Below, one piece after another: positions 56,312 to 64,000 of a stretch of 64,000 bases of DNA; positions within the stretch are counted from its first letter, which is position 1; every line of letters begins with the position of its first letter. The translations under genes and the position numbers were made by a program. The stretch spans positions 49,307,001 to 49,371,000 of the forward strand of contig NC_091256.1 of assembly GCF_042477335.2 (NCBI RefSeq), read 5' to 3'. Origin of the DNA: Ovis canadensis. Taxonomy: Eukaryota; Chordata; Mammalia; Artiodactyla; Bovidae. The notes below the pieces were generated by a model. The model saw only the letters and a list, made by a program, of their open reading frames with translations. It did no database searches and was not told the origin of the DNA.

Positions 56312-57999
56312 TATTTTTTTAATTGTTTTTTTTTTTTTTTTACTTTATGTTGCTTTACAATACTGTATTGGTTTTGCCATACATTGACATGATTCCGCCA
56401 CGGGTGTACATGAGTTCCCAGTCCTGAACCCCCTCCCACCTCCCACCCCATATCATCTCTCTGGATCATCCCCGTGTACCAGCCCCAAGCATCCTGTATC
56501 CTGTATCGAACATAGACTGATGATTCATTTCTTACTTGATAGTATACATGTTTCAATGCCATTCTCCCAAATCATCCCACCCACTCCCTCTCCCACAGAG
56601 TCTAAAAGTCCATTCTATACATCTGTGTCTCTTTTGCTGTCTCACATAGAGGGTTATCATTACCATTAGCTAGATAGCATATTAAAAAAAATAAAATTTT
56701 AAAATTACCATTTCTAAATTCCATATATATGTGTTAGTATACTGTATTGGTGTTTTTCTTTCTGGCTTACTTCACTCTGTATAATCGGCTCCAGCTTCAT
56801 CCACCTCATTAGAACTGATTCAAATGTATTCTTTTTAATGGCTGAGTAATACTCCACTGTGTATATGTACCACAGCTTTCTTATACACTCATCTGCTGAT
56901 GGACATCTAGGTTGTTTCCATGTCCTGGCTATTATAAACAGTGCTACGATGAACATTGGAGTACACGTGTTTCTTTCAATTCTGGTTTCCTCGGTGTGTA
57001 TGCCCTGCAGTGGAATTGCTGGGTCATAAGGCAGTTCTATTTGCAATTTTTTAAGGAATCTCCACACTGTTCTCCATTGTGGCTGTACTAGTTTGCGTTC
57101 CCACCAACAGTGTAAGAGGGTTCCCTTTTCTGCACACGCTCTCCAGCATTTATTGCTTGTAGACTTGGATTGCAGCCATTCTGACTGGTGTGAAGTGGTA
57201 CCTCATTGTGGTTTTGATTTGCATTTCTCTAATAATGAGTGATGTTGAGCATCTTTTTATATGTTTGTTAGCCATCCATATGTCTTCTTTGGAGAAATGT
57301 CTATTTAGTTCTTTGGCCCATTTTTTGATTGGGTCATTTATTTTTCTGGAATTGAGCTGCATAAGTTGCTTGTATATTTTTGAGATTAGTTGTTTGTCAG
57401 TTGCTTCATTTGCTATTATTTTCTCCCATTCCAAAGGCTGTCTTTTCACCTTGCTTATAGTTTCCTTTGTAGTGCAGAAGCTTTTAATTTTAATTAGATC
57501 CCATTTGTTTATTTTTGCTTTTATTTCCAGTATTCTGGGAGGTGGATCATAGAGGATCCTGCTGTGATTTATGTCAGAGAGTGTTTTGCCTATGTTCTCC
57601 TCTAGGAGTTTTCTAGTTTCTGGTCTTCCGTTTAGATCTTTAATCCATTTTGAGTTTATTTTTGTGTATGGTGTTAGAAAGTGATCTAGTTTCATTCTTT
57701 TACAAGTGGTTGACCAGTTTTCCCAGCACCACTTGTTAAAGAGATTGTCTTTAATCTATTGTATATTCTTGCCTCTTTTGTCGAAGATAAGGTGTCCACA
57801 GGTGTGTGGATTTATCTCTGGGATTTCTATTTTGTTCCATTGATCTATACTTCTGTCTTTGTGCCAGTACCATACTGTCTTGATGACTGTGGCTTTGTAG
57901 TAGAGCCTGAAGTCAGGCAAGTTGATTCCTCCAGTTCCATTCTTCTTTCTCAAGATTGCTTTGGCTATTCGAGGTGTTTTGTATTTCCGTACAAATCTT
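56312..57999 (-). mobile_element. L1 3' half, 1.7 kb, antisense to FMO1
   Basis: T-run at the left (poly(A) of the element), 3' UTR, then ORF2 C-terminal segments on the minus strand in two long frames (57695-57150 and 57067-56714), with [19 protein letters not shown]-like and [20 protein letters not shown] motifs. 5'-truncated at about 57999. No convincing target duplication found. Confidence 0.92.
56659..56712 (+). mobile_element. 36-bp A-rich micro-insertion inside the L1
   Basis: ATTACCATT occurs at 56659-56667 and 56704-56712, bracketing 36 bp that other L1 copies in this window lack. The insert begins with a 19-bp match to BovB (CTAGATAGCATATTAAAAA, compare 55329-55348) and ends A/T-rich. 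Confidence 0.8.
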
Positions 58000-58160
58000 C
58001 TATGTCCCAGGAGCACTTCTAAGCCAACTGTCATGTGTTGTTGACTCACTTGATTCTAACAAAACCCGCAAGGAAAACACTACCATTCTCTTCGTTTTTT
58101 TATGATACACAGAGGAGTAGAATAATTTGCCAATGTCACAATGTGGTCCAGAGTCTGGTT
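58000..58160. other. Upstream of FMO1, unassigned
   Basis: Short unique stretch, nothing recognised. Confidence 0.4.
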
Positions 58161-58390
58161 GCTTAACCCAGAGGTTTCCAACCCCCTGTGGCCTGTTAAG
58201 AACCCTGCCACACAGCAGGAGGTGAGCGGAGGGTGGGTGGGCAAGCAAGGGCAGCGACGCTTCATCTAGCCCTGGCCATCGCTCCCCCCATTGCTTTCAT
58301 TACCACCTGAACCATCCACACAGCCACCCTAATCCCTGGAAAAACTGTCTTCCACGAAATCATTCCCTGGTGGAGACCACTGGCTTAACC
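58161..58390. mobile_element. hAT-type DNA transposon with 8-bp target duplication
   Basis: GCTTAACC at 58161-58168 and 58383-58390 brackets a 214-bp element whose ends (CAGAGGTTTCC and GGTGGAGACCACTG) are imperfect inverted repeats. GTGGCCTGTTAAGAACC and CAGCAGGAGGTGAGCGGAGG recall a widespread mammalian Charlie-type family. It ends about 800 bp before the FMO1 start exon. Confidence 0.82.
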
Positions 58391-59192
58391 AATACATTAT
58401 ATTGCCTCTCATCATTCTTACAAGTTCATGTTAGCTCATGGCCAAGGTCAGATACCCCTCCATCAGTGCCAGTGGTGACACAATGGTTTCCTAGAGGTGA
58501 ATCAGGACCCTGTGGAGACAGGAGGAGAATTCCCCATGCCTACCTTTCCACCCACACTTTCCCTTTCCCACTGATGACCATCCACGGCAGCAGTCAGGAG
58601 AAGGACGACAGCACAGCTGGAACGCTGGCAGCTGGCCAGGGACAGGGACCAGCCCAGGGCAGTGTTGTAACAGTGCTCGTGGTGGCCAGTGTCTTGGCTC
58701 TGCATCTCAACCCCACTCCACCAGCTTCTGGGTGACCTCGTATCACATCACACCAATCTGAGATTCGATTTCGTGTGTTTTTAAAAATCTGAGTTTGCCA
58801 AGGTGATCCTTTCCTGGGCTGCTGCTCTATTATTTCACTCGAAGGTTTGTGGCGGAAGGCTGGAGGCAGCAGCACAGTGCAGAACGCGAAACTCCGTGTA
58901 CTGAAGGATCCGATTCCAGCTATTCTGCCAAAAGCTACAGTCTTGACAACCGTACTGTTATTTAGCACGAGTTCTGAATGAGGGGGTGGGAACATACGAA
59001 GCACAGGGTTAAACCAGTGACCTGAACATTGCCCTCCTAGCATTCACAACACCAGAAACCAGCTACAGAGGATTCAAAAGGAGCAAATCCCTTAATCTCT
59101 CCTGTTCTTTTTCCTGGTTCGCTAGAGCAGCCAAGGATGGGGTGGGGCTTTCATTTATGAATAAATGGTTCTGCTTCATTGTCCCCACACAG
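58391..59192. other. Sequence upstream of FMO1 exon 2, unassigned
   Basis: Non-repetitive and GC-richer than the surroundings. It ends in the exon 2 acceptor. No TATA box or non-coding exon could be supported. Confidence 0.45.
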
Positions 59193-59330
59193 GACAACAT
59201 GGCCAAACGTGTTGCAATTGTGGGCGCTGGGGTCACTGGCCTGGCTTCCATCAAGTGCTGTCTGGAGGAAGGGCTAAAGCCCACCTGCTTTGAGAGGAGT
59301 GATGACCTTGGCGGGCTGTGGAGATTCACC
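59193..59330 (+). CDS. FMO1: FMO1 first coding exon (exon 2), start codon to residue 44
   Basis: ATG at 59199 in a good Kozak context (A at -3, G at +4), six nt after an AG acceptor (59191-59192); 132 coding nt end at ACC|gtaagt (donor at 59331). The 44 residues contain the FAD Rossmann fingerprint GAGVTG (residues 9-14), then [20 protein letters not shown] and the conserved [22 protein letters not shown] and the [16 protein letters not shown] wording match FMO1 rather than FMO2-FMO5, as does its place downstream of FMO2 in the same orientation. FMO1 is the kidney/liver-type ER monooxygenase. The next exon lies beyond 64000, so intron 2 exceeds 4.6 kb. The upstream non-coding exon and promoter were not recognised. 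Confidence 0.93.
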
Positions 59331-59485
59331 GTAAGTAGGGTTTCCGTGACTTTGTTGTGTGTCTGTTGGAAAATGGTTGACTGGTGCAAAAACAGACTGA
59401 ATTTCTTCCACAAGGGCTGGCACCCATGAGGAGGAGATAGAAACATCTGCTGAACAGGGAGACAGAAAGGGCCATTGAAAAAAAA

Positions 59486-59767
59486 TTTTTTAATATAAAT
59501 TTATTTATTTTAATTGGAGGCTAATTACTTTACAATATTGTATTGGTTTTACCATACATCAACATGAATCTGCCACGAGTATACACGTGCTCCCCATCCT
59601 GAACCCCCCTCCCACCTCCCTCCCCGTACCATCCCTCTGGGTCATCTCAGTGCACCAGCCCCAAGCATCCAGTATCCTGCATCGAACCTGGACTGGCAAT
59701 TCGTTTCATATATGATATTATACATGTTTCAATGCCATTCTCCCAAATCATCCCACCCTCTCCCTCT
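59486..59767 (-). mobile_element. L1 3' UTR fragment in FMO1 intron 2
   Basis: Reverse L1 tail: TTGGAGGCTAATTACTTTAC, ACCATACATCAACATGAATC, ending in CATCCCACCCTCTCCCTCT. It starts about 155 bp after the FMO1 donor. Confidence 0.9.
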
Positions 59768-60609
59768 AAGCAGGGCACCACCTGAATTTGGGTGGGAAGT
59801 GCATCAGCTGCCTTATAAACTACACCCAAAGCCAAGAGGAGGAAAGATGCCCGCGAAGGGTCAAAGAGTATGAAGTGGCTGAGACAAGCCAGGAAAGCTC
59901 AGGACAAGGGAGGCTAACAGCAGAACTCTGGGGGTCTGAAGCAAGAAACTGCAGTGTGGGGCAACAGTATGAATACAGTGCAGGAATTTCTGCCTCTGCC
60001 TGCAAGACTGAGCCGCTTATACCAACTTCTTTTTCCAGCCCTGCTCTATCTGAAGTAAAGCAGCATAAGACTCAGTGTAGGGGGAGTTCTGTACTCAAAG
60101 TCTTGTGGTCCAGGCAGTTCCCACCCATGCCAAGAACAATCACAAGTAAAGGATGTGAGTTTGGAGACTTTTTTGTTGCTGGAGGAAAATAAAAGCGATA
60201 TTCTCAGGACTACAGTATGGATTGGAGAAGGGAGGAGGGAGGAGAGGCAACTATAAAGCTCATCCTTGACTGGCCTGGGACCCAGGAGAATCACAGGGGC
60301 CCTGCTGGAGGTCACTGAAACTCTGTGAACTCCACAGCTCAGCCAGACAGTTTTTTTGCACCAGATTTCCTCAAACCTTCTATTTTTCCTTCTTCTCAGG
60401 AGAACAAGAACATTTCCCATGAGCTTTAAATGTGCTAATGAAAGATGTCAAAAGAATGAAAAGGAGCATGGTGTCAGATATCCTGGCCTCAGAGCTCCTA
60501 AGAGATTAAGAGAAAGACCTAGCTGTCTATTATAGTAGGGTAGAACTTGGAACAGGAATAAAGCACTCATTTTCTAATTCAGTGAGCAAAGCTCTGGAGA
60601 GACCAGGGG
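59768..60609. other. FMO1 intron 2, unassigned
   Basis: No repeat family or exon recognised. The open frame at 59788-60192 lacks any known motif. Confidence 0.5.
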
Positions 60610-62540
60610 TGCTAGTTTCAGTTCAGTTCAATCAGTCATGTCTGACTCTTTGCGACTTCATGAACCTCAGCATGCCAGGCCTCCCTGTCCATCACCAACT
60701 CCCAGAGTTCACTCAAACTCACCTCCATCGAGTCAGTGATGCCATCCAGCCATCTCATCCTCTGTTGCCCACTTCTCCTCCTGCCCCCAATCCCTCCCAG
60801 CATCAGGGCTTTTCCAATGAGTCAACTCTTCGCATGAGGTGGCCAAAGTACTGGAGTTTCAGCTTCAACATCAGTCCCTCCAATGAACACCTAGGACTGA
60901 TCTCCTTTAGGATGGACTGGTTGGATCTCCTTGCAGTCCAAGGGACTCCCAAGAGTCTTCTCCAATACCACAGTTCAAAACCATCAATTCTTCTGTGCTA
61001 AGCTTTCTTCATAGTCCAACTCTCACATCCATACATGACTACTGGAAAAACCATAGCCTTGACTAGATGAACCTTTGTTGGCAAAGTAATATCTCTGCTT
61101 TTGAATATGCTGTCTAGGTTGGTCATAACTTTCCTTCCAAGGAGTAAGCATCTTTTAATTTTATGGCTGTAATCACCATCTGCAGTGATTTTGGAGCCCA
61201 AAAAAATAAAGTCTGACACTGTTTCCACTGTTTCCCCATCTATTTCCCATGAAGCGATGGGACCAGATGCCATGATCTTCGTTTTCTGAATGTTGAGCTT
61301 TAAGCCAACTTTCTCAGTATCCTCTTTCACTTTCATTAAGAGGCTTTTCAGTTCCTCTTCACTTTCTGCCATAAGGGTGGTGTCATCTGCATATCTGAGG
61401 TTACTGATCCTGGCAATCTTGATTCCAGCTTGTGCTTCTTCCAGCCCAGCGTTTCTCATGATGTACTCTGCATATAAGTTAAATAAGCAGGGTGACAATA
61501 TACAGCCTTAATGTACTCCTTTTCCTATTTGGAACCAGTCTGTTGTTCCATGTGCAGTTCTAACTGTTGCTTCCTGACCTGCATATAGGTTTCTCAAGAG
61601 GCAGGTCAGGTGGTCTGGTATTCCCATCTCTTTCAGAATTTTCCACAGTTTATTGTGATACACACAGTCAAAGGCTTTGGCATAGTCAATGAAGCAGAAA
61701 TAGATGTTTTTCTGGAACTCTGTTGCTTTTTCGATGATCCAGCAGATGTTGGCAATTTGATCTCTAGTTCCTCTGCCTTTTCTAAAACCAGCTTGAACAT
61801 CAGAAGTTCTCTGTTCACATATTGCTGGAGCCTGGCTTGGAGAATTTTGAGCATTTCTTTACTAGAGTGTGAGATGAGTGCAACTGTGCAGTAGTTTGAG
61901 CATTCTTTGGCATTGCCTTTCTTTAGGATTAGAATAAAAACTGACCTTTTCCAGTCCTGTGGCCACTGCTGAGTTTTCCAAATTTGCTGGCATATTGAGT
62001 GCAGCACTTTCACAGCATCATCTTCCAGGATTTGAAACAGCTCAACTGGAATTCCATCACCTCCACTAGCTTTGTTCGTAGTGATGCTTTCTAAGGCCCA
62101 CTTGACTTCACATTCCAGGACATCTGGCTCTAGGTGAGTGATCACACCATCATGATTATCTGGGTCATGAAGATCTTTTTTGTATAGGTCTTCTGTGTAT
62201 CCTTGCCACCTCTTCTTAATATCTTCTGCTTCTGTTAGGTCCATACCATTTCTGTCCTTTATCGAGCCCATCTTTGCATGAAATATTCCCTTGGTATCTC
62301 TAATTTTCTTGAAGAGATCTCTAGTCTTTCCCATTCTGTTGTTTTCCTCTATTTCTTTGCATTGATTGCTGAGGTAGGCTTTCTTATCTCTTCTTGCTAT
62401 TCTTTGGAACTCTGCATTCAGATGCTTATATCTTTCCTTTTCTCCTTTGCTTTTCACTTCTCTTCTTTTCACAGCTATTTGTAAGGCCTCCTCAGACAGC
62501 CATTTTGCTTTTTTGCATTTCTTTTCCATGATGCTAGTTT
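60610..62540 (-). mobile_element. BovB LINE, 1.9 kb, with 9-bp target-site duplication, in FMO1 intron 2
   Basis: TGCTAGTTT flanks the 1913-bp body (60610-60618 and 62532-62540). The minus strand is open for 298 codons (62529-61633: linker and RT fingers, KKRWQGYTEDLYKKDLHDPD, NKASGGDGIPVELFQILEDD), then 166 codons (61498-60998: YADDTTLMAESEEELKSLL, catalytic YADD intact). Frameshifts between them and downstream inactivate it. It is the longest little-diverged BovB in the window. Confidence 0.95.
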
Positions 62541-62763
62541 AGTCCCAGCATAAACCAGCTTGGGTCACATAAAGAAAAACTGCATATCTTGAAATGTGTC
62601 CAAACACCAAATGTGACCATCGATGCACGGAGACCTCCCCAAGGGGCCTAGAGGAAAGAGAACTTCTGTTCCTATGATTCAAACCACATACATTCCAATA
62701 GACAAGCAGAACCTGACATGTATGCCATAATTCTAGCCTCTCATGGCCATTGAAGACACTGCT
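62541..62763. other. FMO1 intron 2, unassigned
   Basis: Nothing recognised in this interval. Confidence 0.4.
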
Positions 62764-63000
62764 AATCAAACACTATTAGGACTCAGGGACTCATACTCAG
62801 ACATTTGCGACCCTTTAGACTATAGCCTGCCAATCTCCTCTGTTCATGGGATTTCCCAGGCAAGAATACTGGAGTGGGTTGCTATTTCCTCCTCTAGAGG
62901 ATCTTCCCAACTCAGGGATCAAACCCATGTCTCCCATGTATCCTGCATTGCAGGAGATTCTTTATCTCTGAGACATCAGGGAAACCCAATCAAACACTAT
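62764..63000 (-). mobile_element. Bov-tA SINE with perfect 13-bp duplication
   Basis: AATCAAACACTAT flanks at 62764-62776 and 62988-63000. The reverse body runs from TTTGCGACCCTTTAGACTAT to CTCTGAGACATCAGGGAAAC. Confidence 0.93.
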
Positions 63001-63703
63001 GCCCTTCACCTAATTAACCTCAGAATCCTTCTTAACACAATAACCCAGATTACCACTAATTAATCTGATGGGTTAGCATTAATCCATCAGAGTTGAGAGC
63101 TGGCTTGCAGAATAAATTGCCAGAATAGAGGGACAATTAGTAGAGTTGTTTGGTTAAAGTAATCTCAGTCATAGCAAAATGTAAGCCCAGAGACCTTGGG
63201 ATACCAGAGAAAAAATGCCCCTTATGTCAATCACATATACCCAATTATTAACACACTAAAAAAAAAATTTGATGAAGAATCAAGAGAAATGTGTTCTAGA
63301 TCCATCTGTGCCCAGCTGGCTATGTAATTGGACAGGTCAAACACTTATGCACAAAGCACTGTGAGGGACACAAAAATGAGAAACAGTCATCCTGCCCTGC
63401 AGAGCTACAATAAGACTGATAGAAAAGGGCAGGATCTTGTAATTCAGGAATAGTACTATGGGCATTTAAATGAGGTCAGGATAACATTCACTTGAGGGAA
63501 GCCAAGGAAGGCTTCATGGAGGAGAGAGTGTGTGATGGACTCTGGAAGATTTCAACAGGCAAATGAGACTGAGTGGGAAATAGCAGGGAGGAGATTGTAA
63601 AGAAAATGTACTGTCCTTGTTGGAAAATAAAAATAGTTTATTGGTACGTGGAGTATGAAAACATGGAAGAAGAGGACAGTGATGGAATGTTTGAGGATTC
63701 ACA
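63001..63703. other. FMO1 intron 2, unassigned
   Basis: Nothing recognised apart from an A-run near 63260. FMO1 exon 3 was looked for and not found. Confidence 0.5.
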
Positions 63704-63954
63704 CTCCATTTAGAAGGAGCTTCCCTGGTGGCTCAGCTGGTAAATAATCTGCCTGCAATGCAGGAGATGAAGGAGATGCTGGTTCGATCCTCAGGTGGGG
63801 AAGATACCCTGGTGGAGGGCGTGGCAACCCACCCAGTATTCTTACCTGGGGAATCCCATAGAGAGAGGAGCCTGAAGGGCTACAGTCCTTAGGGTCACAA
63901 AGAGCTGGACACAACTGAAGCAACTGAGCATGCACACACGCGCTCCATTTAGAA
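63704..63954 (+). mobile_element. Bov-tA SINE with 12-bp duplication
   Basis: CTCCATTTAGAA flanks at 63704-63715 and 63943-63954. The body runs from GCTTCCCTGGTGGCTCAGCT to GACACAACTGAAGCAACTGA. Confidence 0.94.
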
Positions 63955-64000
63955 AGCAATGGATAATAAGCAGAATGAATGTCTTTCTTTGTTGCTACTG

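Noticed and set aside
61633-62529. A 298-residue minus-strand open frame
   Set aside because: It is the BovB linker and RT fingers inside a bounded insertion, followed by frameshifts.
1-64000. CRISPR arrays, prophage, operons, tRNA or rRNA genes
   Set aside because: The direct repeats found are target duplications, microsatellites or SINE copies; no spacer-repeat pattern, and tRNA-like boxes belong to SINE heads.

Overview
The window is nuclear DNA from a ruminant, most likely a bovid. BovB (RTE-type) retrotransposons, Bov-A/Bov-tA SINEs, artiodactyl CHR SINEs and ruminant-type L1 copies are scattered through it, together with older mammalian MIR, L2, hAT and mariner remnants. The species cannot be fixed from the sequence alone.

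Two genes of the flavin-containing monooxygenase (FMO) cluster are present, both on the + strand. Seven coding exons (exons 3-9, 17803-37730) encode the C-terminal 488 residues of FMO2. Exon lengths, phases and splice sites all fit the mammalian FMO pattern. Exon 2 of FMO2, which carries the ATG and the FAD-binding Rossmann motif, is not in the 17.8 kb upstream and presumably lies before the window. The second gene is FMO1: its first coding exon (59193-59330, ATG at 59199) is present and the rest lies past the right edge. FMO2 followed by FMO1 in the same orientation matches the order of the mammalian cluster.

Layout: 1-17802 is FMO2 intron 2, largely degenerate L1 with nested BovB and SINEs. 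17803-37730 holds FMO2 exons 3-9, with a 3.1-kb antisense L1 in intron 4 and a short L1 carrying a 3' transduction in intron 5. 37731-59192 is the FMO2 3' UTR and the interval to FMO1, with a 166-bp near-perfect palindrome, a 221-bp local duplication and many retroposons. 59331-64000 is FMO1 intron 2, with an L1 tail, a 1.9-kb BovB and two Bov-tA SINEs with intact target-site duplications.

Both genes encode ER-membrane, FAD- and NADPH-dependent enzymes that oxygenate nitrogen- and sulfur-containing xenobiotics. All other long open frames in the window are retrotransposon reverse-transcriptase fragments. I found no prokaryote-type feature, CRISPR array, tRNA, rRNA or unknown multi-gene system. 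The best non-routine signals are the L1 3' transduction, the long palindrome, the local duplication and several codon-level peculiarities of FMO2.
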